A DNA stretch of 64,000 nucleotides from CAVXGU01 sp963761615 (lineage in GTDB: Bacteria; Acidobacteriota; Vicinamibacteria; Vicinamibacterales; CAVVIG01): assembly GCA_963761615.1 (NCBI GenBank), contig CAVXGU010000004.1:759512-823511 (forward strand), read 5' to 3'. Below are positions 17,529-23,982 of this stretch, piece by piece (position 1 is the stretch's first letter; each line of letters begins with the position of its first letter). Both the position numbers and the translations under genes were made by a program. The notes beneath the pieces are model-generated. The model made no database searches. It had not been told where the DNA came from and was given only the letters and a program-made list of their open reading frames with translations.

Positions 17529-17819
17529 TCATGTCCGTCCGACCCAATACTCAGGGCGTCGCTTGAGATTCATGATGGCGAGGATCCGAAGCTCATCGCC
17601 GCGGATGGAGTAGAGAAGCGCGTAAGGGAATCGCTGACAGAGGCGACGCCGGATTGTACCGAGCACGACAGGGCCAGCCTCGGGGTGCTCAACGATGGCA
17701 TCGCTACAACGACGAATTTCAGTCAGGAAAGCCGATCCGAGTCCTTGCTCTTCGTGTTCGTAGTACCGGGCGGCGTCATTGAGTTCGCGCTCAGCCAACT
17801 CGTTGAACGTAACCCGCAC
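17529..17819 (-). CDS. ParE/RelE-type toxin (cassette 1)
   Basis: This is a 96-residue type II toxin of the RelE/ParE superfamily: MRVTFNELAERELNDAARYYEHE at the start, IRRRLCQRFPYALLYSIRGDELRILAIMNLKRRPEYW at the end. The last segment (RRFPYxLxY...ILAIxHxxRxPxYW) is diagnostic. ParE members poison gyrase and RelE members cut mRNA on the ribosome, and the sequence does not decide between them. It lies 3 bases after the antitoxin gene and its stop is seven bases from attC-1. Toxin-antitoxin pairs are frequent in integrons, where they stabilise the array. Confidence 0.88.
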   Translation of the reverse strand: MRVTFNELAERELNDAARYYEHEEQGLGSAFLTEIRRCSDAIVEHPEAGPVVLGTIRRRLCQRFPYALLYSIRGDELRILAIMNLKRRPEYWVGRT

Positions 17820-17822
17820 AGC

Positions 17823-18044
17823 TCAGATCCGAGCTTTGGCGTCCTGAAAGACCTCGTCCGCCGGACGGCTCGACAGCCCGCCGGAATCGAGCGCCTCGGA
17901 CCGCCGCTGCGCCTCCTCGGCCCAGAGTCTCGCGTTTTCCTCTGCGGACAGCGCCTCCAAGCTATCGAGCAGCCTGCCTGCCAGCCGAGCTCGCCCCTTC
18001 GGATCGAGCTTCAACGCCGCTGCCTCGATGTCTTCCAGCTTCAT
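17823..18044 (-). CDS. Antitoxin, addiction-module (PF09720-like) protein (cassette 1)
   Basis: This is a 73-residue helical protein (EDIEAAALKLDPKGRARLAGRLLDSLE, then ENARLWAEEAQRRSEALDSG). It matches the family of short antitoxins that precede ParE-like toxins: a helix with LxxxxRaxLaxxLLdSL and a C-terminal toxin-wrapping segment. It is transcribed first and coupled to the toxin. No separate DNA-binding motif is obvious. Confidence 0.82.
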   Translation of the reverse strand: MKLEDIEAAALKLDPKGRARLAGRLLDSLEALSAEENARLWAEEAQRRSEALDSGGLSSRPADEVFQDAKARI

Positions 18045-18084
18045 GATTGAATTCTACGCTCGATCAGTCCCGATTGTCTGATCG

Positions 18085-18157
18085 GCCCAACGGCCCGCTT
18101 CAGCCGCGGCGGCACATGATCGCGCCAGCCGCCGCCGGCTGCAAGCGGTGGTTAGGC
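18085..18157 (-). other. attC-2
   Basis: 73 bp. The R boxes on the plus strand are GCCCAAC (18085-18091) and GTTAGGC (18151-18157), and the inverted arms are GCCCGCTTCAGCCGCGGCGGC / GCCGCCGGCTGCAAGCGG. It ends the two-gene membrane-protein cassette. Confidence 0.88.
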
Positions 18158-18179
18158 CGTACGTTGTTTCGAGCCCGCA

Positions 18180-18575
18180 TCAGGTCTCAATGATTGTGGC
18201 TCCCACAATTCCGCCGGCCACAAGGCCCTTCAACCACCCACCGAGGAGCCAGCCCCACGCCAATGGAAGCGGAATCGGCATGTGAATATAGGTGCCGAAC
18301 CCTGACGCGATACCCAATGCGAGGCCAACGAACGCCCCGAGAGCCAGGCCAGCACCAAGCGACTTGGGTCGCACCAGTAGCCGGTAGACGCCCACGAAGA
18401 TTCCGATCAACACAAACGTCACAGCGTAGATAAGAGCAATATTCAACTGGTCGAATGGCCGCCATAGGCTGGCGCTGGCTTCGTACATTGGCGCAAGGAA
18501 CAGTCGATGCATCAGCGCATCGATCACTGTCCAGGCCACCAGGATTGCGAGGCCAGCACCTAGCGGACGTTTCAT
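18180..18575 (-). CDS. Small polytopic membrane protein (cassette 2)
   Basis: This is a 131-residue, very hydrophobic protein with four predicted membrane helices (starting about residues 5, 45, 72 and 105), each rich in Gly and Ala. It begins MKRPLGAGLAILVAWTVIDA. I do not recognise a family. It stops 22 bases before the R'' box of attC-2. Membrane proteins of unknown function are common in integron arrays, and some act as abortive-infection effectors. That role is speculation here. Confidence 0.7.
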   Translation of the reverse strand: MKRPLGAGLAILVAWTVIDALMHRLFLAPMYEASASLWRPFDQLNIALIYAVTFVLIGIFVGVYRLLVRPKSLGAGLALGAFVGLALGIASGFGTYIHMPIPLPLAWGWLLGGWLKGLVAGGIVGATIIET

Positions 18576-18600
18576 CTTTGAGTCCTCCCGTCGTCGTCGC

Positions 18601-18777
18601 TTAGCGGGCGCGGCTACGCTTCACCATCAACAAGGCCGGACGCTCTTTGGCAGCCGATGTCTGGGCCCGGCGGCGCAGCTTGCGGAGCATTGACGCAGTG
18701 AGCTTCCGGCAGCCACACGTTTTCGCATGCGCGAGGTGCCAGCGCAGGCGCTGCAGCGGCGTGGCGTGTGCAGGCAT
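18601..18777 (-). CDS. Small basic Cys-containing protein (cassette 2, first gene)
   Basis: This is a 58-residue protein beginning MPAHATPLQRLRWHLAHAKT followed by CGC and a basic tail (LRKLRRRAQ). An upstream GTG at 18810 would add 11 residues. AAGGG lies seven bases before the ATG. The pattern of a short helix, WHLxHAKxCxC and an Arg-rich end looks conserved rather than random, but I cannot name a family. It is 25 bases upstream of the membrane protein, in the same cassette. Confidence 0.5.
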   Translation of the reverse strand: MPAHATPLQRLRWHLAHAKTCGCRKLTASMLRKLRRRAQTSAAKERPALLMVKRSRAR

Positions 18778-18845
18778 AGGATGGCCCTTGTGCCACGTTG
18801 CATTGATCACGCTTCACTCCAAGTCCGAGCGGCAGTCGCTCGGCG

Positions 18846-18918
18846 GTCTAACGCGCCGCTTCAGCCGCGGCGGCTCATGATGGCGCCAGCCGCCGTCGGC
18901 TGCAAGCGGTAGTTAGCC
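18846..18918 (-). other. attC-3
   Basis: 73 bp. The R boxes on the plus strand are GTCTAAC (18846-18852) and GTTAGCC (18912-18918), with arms as in attC-1. The TAA stop of the PD-(D/E)XK-like gene lies inside the second box. Confidence 0.88.
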
Positions 18919-19833
18919 AGCCGGTCGTTGTTTCAGGGCCGCGTTCTGTTGAAAGAACCTATGCAGGTTCGACATTGCCGTTCGAAACCTGTCGTACCGG
19001 ATCACTACGAACAGGGACGGGCTGCCACCTGCAAATCGCTCAACAAAGGTGGTGAACCGGAAGCGTGAGGTTCGAGAGAGGAGATTGTCGAATCCCTTGA
19101 TCTGCCGCTCATCAAGGTCCTTGTTGAAGCGAACTACCGAATCCCGCTTGTCAGACGAGTCCGGCGCGTCATACAGAACGACAAGGTCGCAGGGGTCAGC
19201 GATTGCGTTAATCTCATCGGCCTGGCGCACATCCTCGATAGTAACTCCGCGCCTCAAACGCCAGAGTTCAGCGGTCGTGACAATGATCGGAACAATAACA
19301 AACAGAGGAGTTGGCGTGCCGAGCAGCCCGTCGACTTGATGGACGATCGCGTCGAGTGATTTCGCGACCACAGCGTGTCGCAACTGACGCACGGCCTGCT
19401 CGATCGTTTTCGGGTTGGCATCATCGGGCAGAAGCTCGATTCCCTTGCCGCATAGCGGATACTTGGTCCGAAAACCCCCAAGGAGGTCGCGATTAAGTTC
19501 GCGATCAAGACAACATTGATCGAGCGTAACGAACGGATCGTGAAAGTCTTCCCCGAATGGTGGGTCGTACTCTCGTGGCGTGAACACCCATTTAGTTCCG
19601 TCGTGACGGTACTTGCACTCGACTAGTGTTTCCAGCCAGACATTGCGGGCCGTGTCGATGTGCGAAGAGTGAACGTCGACAGAGAATACCTGGATCGTCC
19701 CATTTGGGTCTGACCGCTCATAGCGGAACTCGCCCGGACGTGAGATATCGAGCTCTTCGAGTACACGGGCAACCGAGTACTCCAGGGGAACCCCAGACGA
19801 CAGCAGGTGATCCTTCCAAGTCTTCTTCGACAT
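18913..19833 (-). CDS. PD-(D/E)XK nuclease-like protein (cassette 3)
   Basis: This is a 306-residue protein. The N-terminal third has the order helix with an acidic residue (LEYSVARVLEEL), strand with D53 (VFSVDVHSS), and strand with E72-C-K74 (WLETLVECKYR), which is the E...D...(D/E)xK pattern of restriction-endonuclease-like folds. The rest is an alpha/beta region with strands FVIVPIIVTTAELWRL and LVVLYDAP, without a helicase or HTH domain. It is probably a nuclease or nucleic-acid-binding protein, and a defence role is inferred from context. Catalytic status needs structure-based comparison. The TAA stop is shared with the R'' box of attC-3. Confidence 0.55.
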   Translation of the reverse strand: MSKKTWKDHLLSSGVPLEYSVARVLEELDISRPGEFRYERSDPNGTIQVFSVDVHSSHIDTARNVWLETLVECKYRHDGTKWVFTPREYDPPFGEDFHDPFVTLDQCCLDRELNRDLLGGFRTKYPLCGKGIELLPDDANPKTIEQAVRQLRHAVVAKSLDAIVHQVDGLLGTPTPLFVIVPIIVTTAELWRLRRGVTIEDVRQADEINAIADPCDLVVLYDAPDSSDKRDSVVRFNKDLDERQIKGFDNLLSRTSRFRFTTFVERFAGGSPSLFVVIRYDRFRTAMSNLHRFFQQNAALKQRPAG

Positions 19834-19844
19834 CAGGGATGTCT

Positions 19845-19918
19845 GGCTAACGTGCCGGCTTCAGCCGCGACGGTCCAGGATTGTACCAGCCGTCGTCGGC
19901 TGCAAGCCGATGTTAGGC
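19845..19918 (-). other. attC-4
   Basis: 74 bp. The R boxes on the plus strand are GGCTAAC (19845-19851) and GTTAGGC (19912-19918), with arms GCCGGCTTCAGCCGCGACGG / CCGTCGTCGGCTGCAAGCC. The TAA stop of the HEPN-like gene lies in the second box. Confidence 0.88.
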
Positions 19919-20545
19919 GGCAACCCGTGTCATGAACTCCTGAATGCCTCCGAGCATGTTTCGCACCTGTTCGGAGGTGTAGTCACCGTAGTGACCATGA
20001 GCAGCCTTGTTTCGCAAGTCGAGCCAGGCGGTTACGTTCTTCTGGTCAAGCTTGTTGTAGACGTCAGCACCAGCCAGGTCGGCATTTAGCGAATCGGCCT
20101 TCTTCGGTTTGCCGGCCACTTGGCACGGAATGCCTCGGGCGTTGCACAAAGCTCTGAGATGCTCCTCCAGCACGCTGCCGACAAGCACTGCCGCGGGATC
20201 TTTGTAGCCCTGTTGCATGAGATGCTCGGCCATCTCGAGAAAATCGACGAACACCTCTGCACGTACCAAGCTCTGGACCGTGGTGAGATAGCCTGAATCG
20301 TAGTCACGCCGAAGTGCCCGAAGAGCGCCTACCCTGTTCGGCAGGATCCCCTCGATCGCGGCACGATACGGCGATTTCGGCGGGGCAAGGCGATCTATCG
20401 TTGCGGCCACGACAGTCTTCACCTCCGTTAATAGAGGGCGGTCACGCAGATCAGAAAGATCGTCGTACTTCGACTGGGCTCTGTGCGTGTGCCAGAGGTC
20501 GAGCGCCGCGTCGATCTGCTTCAGGATTTCGTCTTTCGCACTCAT
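19913..20545 (-). CDS. HEPN-like protein with R-x4-H motif (cassette 4)
   Basis: This is a 210-residue, mostly helical protein. The C-terminal half reads as a HEPN/DUF4145-like bundle: DPAAVLVGSVLEEHLRALCNARGI, KADSLNADLAGAD, then WLDLRNKAAHGHYGDYTSEQVRNML. R178 and H183 form the R-x4-6-H ribonuclease motif seen in HEPN toxins and abortive-infection proteins. The N-terminal 100 residues are a helical region that may sense or bind a partner. ATG 20545 (MSAKDEILKQ) is chosen, since upstream codons run into attC-5. The cassette has no obvious antitoxin. RNase activity is inferred from the motif only. Confidence 0.65.
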   Translation of the reverse strand: MSAKDEILKQIDAALDLWHTHRAQSKYDDLSDLRDRPLLTEVKTVVAATIDRLAPPKSPYRAAIEGILPNRVGALRALRRDYDSGYLTTVQSLVRAEVFVDFLEMAEHLMQQGYKDPAAVLVGSVLEEHLRALCNARGIPCQVAGKPKKADSLNADLAGADVYNKLDQKNVTAWLDLRNKAAHGHYGDYTSEQVRNMLGGIQEFMTRVAA

Positions 20546-20560
20546 GACCGTAGTGTGTCC

Positions 20561-20629
20561 GCCTAACGTGCCCAACTGAGCCGCGGCGCTTCCCAATCAC
20601 CGCGCCGTCGGCTCCAGTTGGAGTTAGGC
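20561..20629 (-). other. attC-5
   Basis: 69 bp. The R boxes are GCCTAAC (20561-20567) and GTTAGGC (20623-20629), and the arms are CCCAACTGAGCCGCGGCG / CGCCGTCGGCTCCAGTTGG. The TAA stop of the glycosylase-like gene lies in the second box. Confidence 0.88.
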
Positions 20630-21137
20630 CTCATTGTCTATCAACGCAGCTTTCCAAGCCTTCGATTTCTGACCTAGAGACATGGTCGCGGACGCTGGGC
20701 TGGTCGAGGGCAAGAGGATGCGGCGCAGTGCCGCCGAAGATGGGGCCAGCCTCGGCACCACCAAGCGCTCGAACAAGGCTCTGGACTTCGATCCGTTGAA
20801 ACAAATTCTTCGAACATGAGGATGGGAGCCGAAGAAGGTCCCGAAGTCGTTTGGCGTGATGGAATCAGTCCGAATTGCTGAATCAAGGCTCCCAGGACGA
20901 ACGGCGCTTGCGCACACATCCCACACGGCGATGCCGCGCTCGATCAGAAGCCGCAAGCGCTGATCGTAAGGGGTCTGCGGATCAAACCCGACAATCTCGG
21001 CCATGATTGGCCAAAATGCATTGCGAGCTTGGGCATAGGTACTGCTGCTTCGCGAGGGACACCGCACCCGGAAGAGTCCCGAGGACCAGCACTCGCGCGT
21101 CTGGGCCCTCGATGGCCTGCAGTCCGATTGATGTCAT
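20624..21137 (-). CDS. Family-6-like uracil/hypoxanthine-DNA glycosylase, one frameshift (cassette 5)
   Basis: The ATG at 21137 opens a frame reading GPDARVLVLGTLPGAVSLAKQQY, with the LGxxPG motif I of the UDG fold. It breaks near 21038, where one extra base (GG for G, plus strand) shifts it. The second frame continues YAQARNAFWPIMAEI, WDVCASAVRPGSLDSAIR, ICFNGSK and LLPSTSPASATMS. Together they give 170 residues with the motifs of DNA-deoxyinosine glycosylases (UDG family 6) in order. These enzymes remove hypoxanthine or uracil from DNA. A shorter reading from the second frame alone would lose motif I. Base-excision enzymes have been found both as repair and as anti-phage genes. Confidence 0.75.
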
Positions 21138-21150
21138 GGTTAGTCTGTAG

Positions 21151-21222
21151 GCCTAACGTCGCGGCTCACCCGCGGCCGCCTGGCGCGCCCCCGCGGCCGT
21201 CGGGTGCAGCCGCCTGTTAGCT
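21151..21222 (-). other. attC-6
   Basis: 72 bp. The R boxes on the plus strand are GCCTAAC (21151-21157) and GTTAGCT (21216-21222), and the arms are CGCGGCTCACCCGCGGCCG / CGGCCGTCGGGTGCAGCCG. The TAA stop of the TIR-like gene lies in the second box. Confidence 0.88.
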
Positions 21223-22392
21223 CTCATCAGTCTGCGTTTCGCCAGGCAGCGCGTAGTTCTTGATGTCCTTGATGGCCTCGAGCAGCCGAATCGTCGCCGC
21301 GGCGTCCAGGGTAAGCCCGTCGTAGCGAACTTCAAATAGGCCCTGGAGATTCGACGGGAGCTTGACTCCCTCGCGCACGAGCAATATGAATCGGCGGCCG
21401 TAGAATGCCATTGCCGCTCCGATCTCGATGAGTACGTTCGGGTTCAGGAGCACGTGCTGGTTGCCCTCGGCGTCCACAATTGTCCGATCTGCATCAACAT
21501 GAATGATGGCCGCCCCACAACTGCGCATTTCATCCATGACCTTCTCGGGTACCGGTTTCGAGACCGACTGGCGTTCCACTGCCACAACAGGCTCCAGCTC
21601 GCCATACTCAAGCAGCTTCTTGATGGGGTCTACGAGGTCCCGGTTCTTGCCGTGAGTTATGAAGACTCGCCGGCGGCGTTGGTCGTCAATGATGGCCGTC
21701 GCCAACTCGGTGCGCTTGGGCAGCACAACTGGCGCCTCGACCCGGCGCCCTGCTGGCGGTGCGAGTGGTACGGGGTCTGGTACCGCTGCCGCCTCGCCGT
21801 CGCGGGCCTCCAGATCGGCGTCCTCGCGGGACACGGTCGTTCCGTGCAGACTGACGTACGTCTTACCCTTGATCTCTTCGACTAGGCCGACCAATTTGGC
21901 GCTCGATTCGATTCGTTCAAGGACTTCGGACGCCTTGTCCCGAGGAACCCCCATCTCCTCCAAGACGTTCTCGGCAATGTCCGGACGCGGAAGAGGATGG
22001 CCGTCGTACCGTCGGAGGAAGTCGCCGAATACCCGGGGTCTCAAGACGGCCTCGCGCTTGGCCAGCAACTCGGCACCCTCTTCCTTTGGTCGGAGGACCT
22101 GCCGCGCCAGATCCGTCAGGCCGATAGCAGTGGCCTGTGCGCCGCCGTCCACAAGGCCGAACGCGATCGCGGCGCCGGAGAGGAGGCGAATCTGTGATCC
22201 CCTCGGATCCATGTTGAGCGCCTTTGCCACATGCAGAGGTGGCGTCGCCTTCCCCGCATAGTGGTCGAGAATCGCTTGGGGAAGTCGCAGGGCTTCGTCC
22301 AGCGACGTCCCGGGAACGTCCGATTGTTTGAGGTACGGACGTTTCTGAGCGACCGGGTCATCGTTCGGCTTTGGAGCCATCTTCTTGCGCAT
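21217..22392 (-). CDS. TIR-like (PF10137/CAP12-type) NAD-binding effector with N-terminal winged helix (cassette 6)
   Basis: This is a 391-residue protein. Residues about 30-185 form a DNA- or ligand-binding-like region (DEALRLPQAILDHYAGKATPPL, then MDPRGSQIRLLSGAAIAFGLV) and an acidic Pro-rich linker follows. Residues 242-372 are a TIR-like domain: RVFITHGKNRDLVDPIKKLL, AVERQSVSKPVPEKVMDEM, GAAIIHVDAD and NPNVLIEIGAAMAFYGRRF, with E323 at the position of the catalytic glutamate of NADases. The same domain is the effector in some CBASS (Cap12) and related anti-phage systems, where it depletes NAD+ on activation. No cyclase or sensor gene is in this cassette. The TAA stop lies in the R'' box of attC-6. 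Confidence 0.75.
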   Translation of the reverse strand: MRKKMAPKPNDDPVAQKRPYLKQSDVPGTSLDEALRLPQAILDHYAGKATPPLHVAKALNMDPRGSQIRLLSGAAIAFGLVDGGAQATAIGLTDLARQVLRPKEEGAELLAKREAVLRPRVFGDFLRRYDGHPLPRPDIAENVLEEMGVPRDKASEVLERIESSAKLVGLVEEIKGKTYVSLHGTTVSREDADLEARDGEAAAVPDPVPLAPPAGRRVEAPVVLPKRTELATAIIDDQRRRRVFITHGKNRDLVDPIKKLLEYGELEPVVAVERQSVSKPVPEKVMDEMRSCGAAIIHVDADRTIVDAEGNQHVLLNPNVLIEIGAAMAFYGRRFILLVREGVKLPSNLQGLFEVRYDGLTLDAAATIRLLEAIKDIKNYALPGETQTDES

Positions 22393-22409
22393 GTGCCACC
22401 TTCTGTGAG

Positions 22410-22481
22410 AGCTAACGAGTCACGCTGAGCCGCGGCGCAGACAGTGGCAACGGCGCCGACGGCTCCAGCGCGAGGTTAGGC
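22410..22481 (-). other. attC-7
   Basis: 72 bp. The R boxes on the plus strand are AGCTAAC (22410-22416) and GTTAGGC (22475-22481), and the arms are ACGCTGAGCCGCGGCG / CGCCGACGGCTCCAGCG. The TAA stop of the cupin gene lies in the second box. Confidence 0.88.
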
Positions 22482-23066
22482 ATCGGGATGCGCTGGCCAC
22501 GGCGCACCCTGGCACCGTGAGGGACAGCCGGGCCAGTGAGTGCCGCGATACCGGCCGAAGAGTGTACCGAAGGCCACGGCGGCTCGAAACAGCACCGCTT
22601 GAAGCACGGGCGGCATTACCAGGACCGTCTGCGTCCGACGATGGCGCAGGGCGACGTGGGCCAAGTAGAACAACGGCGGCCGGTTCGATCGCCCGGCGTT
22701 CAGGACTTCAAACATGGCCTGGAGGTAGCGATCCAAATCGACCGCTGGACGCGTGTAGCCCTCAAAGGCGAGTGGCTGATCGCTGTCGTTCCACCATCGG
22801 TGTGGAACCCCGCGCGGAAGCCGCACAGTCTCACCTGGCCCCACCGTCAGTCGCTCGCCATCGACGTCCGCCGACAGGGTGCCCGCCGTGACCAAGCCCT
22901 CCTCGTCCTCGAAGTGATGAATGTGCAACGGTGGGCCTTGCCGATGCGCCGGGAGCGTTCCCCGAAGTCCAAATACTGATTCTCCGTCACGCATCTCACG
23001 CCGGATCTCGAGAACCTCACCGGTGTGTCTGTTCGTCAGCCGTAGCGCCGTCGGACTCGTGGTCAT
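22476..23066 (-). CDS. Cupin-domain protein (cassette 7)
   Basis: This is a 196-residue protein with an N-terminal cupin: GPPLHIHHFEDEEGLVTAGTL (His, His, Glu ligands, residues about 45-62) and RLPRGVPHRWWNDSD (fourth His). A C-terminal extension (residues 140-190) has a hydrophobic helix (LQAVLFRAAVAFGTLF) and a Cys/Pro-rich tail. Cupins of this size are common in cassettes and usually bind small polar ligands. The substrate is unknown. The gene sits closest to the right end of the array. Confidence 0.75.
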   Translation of the reverse strand: MTTSPTALRLTNRHTGEVLEIRREMRDGESVFGLRGTLPAHRQGPPLHIHHFEDEEGLVTAGTLSADVDGERLTVGPGETVRLPRGVPHRWWNDSDQPLAFEGYTRPAVDLDRYLQAMFEVLNAGRSNRPPLFYLAHVALRHRRTQTVLVMPPVLQAVLFRAAVAFGTLFGRYRGTHWPGCPSRCQGAPWPAHPDA

Positions 23067-23087
23067 TGGCTTTCACATCAGTCGTAT

Positions 23088-23094
23088 GCCTAAC
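23088..23094 (-). other. Core recombination site at the right end of the cassette array
   Basis: GCCTAAC on the plus strand (GTTAGGC in cassette orientation) matches the R' core of the neighbouring attC sites and closes cassette 7. The next 100 bases do not fold as an attC and contain no second core box, so this is either the residue of an attI or a truncated attC. Confidence 0.55.
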
Positions 23095-23538
23095 GTTCTA
23101 TGGGAGGACGGAGCCAATTGCCGGCAGGCGGCTTGATTGCGGCCTACCGGCCATCAGGCTGAGCCCGCCACTCGCCGGCATTATCGCTGTCATTCGGAAC
23201 CGCCGCAATCGCTTTCACTGAAGCGATTGTCGTTGATGCTGCTGTCCACGAACCGGTAAATGGCGCCAGAGCCATTTGCCGGGAGATTCCAGGTTAGTGG
23301 GAGGGTCCCATCTCTCCGCCAGCGTCTTAGGTGGACGGCGCCAATCGCTCGGCCACGACGCTGGGGCGAGCATCGCGGGCCTCGCGGTCGTCCATCAGCG
23401 CGACACAGCTGGGCGCGATCCTCGCTCGTTTCCGTAGACAGAGAAGTTCTTCTGGATGGCGTCGCGTAGAATGTCACGACACGTGAAGATCGCGCGAACG
23501 GCGACGCACGGTGGCGCTTTGAGAAATGGAGCGGCCAG
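23095..23538. other. Gap of 444 bases, no gene seen
   Basis: This stretch lies between the array end and the VOC gene. I see no ORF with family features, no tyrosine-recombinase fragment and no good promoter. Several GGC/GCC-rich short inverted repeats occur at 23120-23190. Confidence 0.3.
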
Positions 23539-23907
23539 ATGAGCGTGAGAAGGATTGTCCCGGACATCAAATCGAAGCAGCTCGACACCAGCCGGCAGTT
23601 CTACGTCGACGTCTTGGGTTTAGAGGTTGCGATGGACATGGGCGCCATCGTGACCTTGCGGTCGTCGACCAACCCGACTGCCCAGGTCAGTCTCATTCGC
23701 GACGACGAGTCGTCGGGGATCCTTCCCCAGATGAGCGTAGAAGTCGCGGATGTCGACGACGTGCATGCGCGGGCGGTGTCGCGGGGGTTCAAGGTCGTGT
23801 ATCCCCTTACGAACGAACCGTGGGGTGTCCGACGATTCTTTGTGGCCGATCCGAACGGCACCATCATCAACGTGATGTGCCACATTGGTGGAGGCCGCTC
23901 AGACTGA
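23539..23907 (+). CDS. VOC-superfamily (glyoxalase/bleomycin-resistance) protein
   Basis: This is a 122-residue single VOC module. The first half is VRRIVPDIKSKQLDTSRQFYVDVLGLEVAMDMG and the second ends GVRRFFVADPNGTIINVMCHI, the classic betaalphabetabetabeta pattern with the DPxGTxIN end. Metal ligands are not all conserved (the first-strand His is absent), so it may be a binding or resistance protein rather than a glyoxalase. It is the first plus-strand gene after the cassette array. Confidence 0.8.
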   Translation: MSVRRIVPDIKSKQLDTSRQFYVDVLGLEVAMDMGAIVTLRSSTNPTAQVSLIRDDESSGILPQMSVEVADVDDVHARAVSRGFKVVYPLTNEPWGVRRFFVADPNGTIINVMCHIGGGRSD

Positions 23908-23982
23908 GATCGCCCGGGCCGCCGCGAGATAGCCTGCGCCGGGACGGACGGGACCCGGCTACCATCGTCCCGAGGCGAGACC

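Larger units (their letters stand above)
17450..23094 (-). mobile_element. Integron gene-cassette array without integrase (CALIN)
   Basis: Seven attC sites of 69-74 bp, each with RYYYAAC-like and GTTRRRY-like outer boxes and long inverted L boxes, separate minus-strand genes. A final core site (GCCTAAC, 23088-23094) closes the array on the right. Each gene's 3' end meets its attC, and five genes use a TAA stop contributed by the R'' box. In every site the extra unpaired A lies in the left arm in gene orientation, as in classical attC. Cassette limits (between G and TT of each core) are 17456-18090, 18091-18851, 18852-19850, 19851-20566, 20567-21156, 21157-22415 and 22416-23093. No intI gene and no recognisable attI are in the window. 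Confidence 0.88.

Noticed and set aside
17450..23094. The repeated sequences considered as CRISPR or REP elements
   Set aside because: The repeats differ in their arms, occur once per gene at its 3' end and have attC core boxes and extrahelical bases. There are no regular spacers.
23190..23588. A minus-strand ORF (132 codons) between the array and the VOC gene, considered as a cassette or integrase remnant
   Set aside because: No recombinase motifs, overlap with the start of a real gene, and no attC. Composition looks non-coding.
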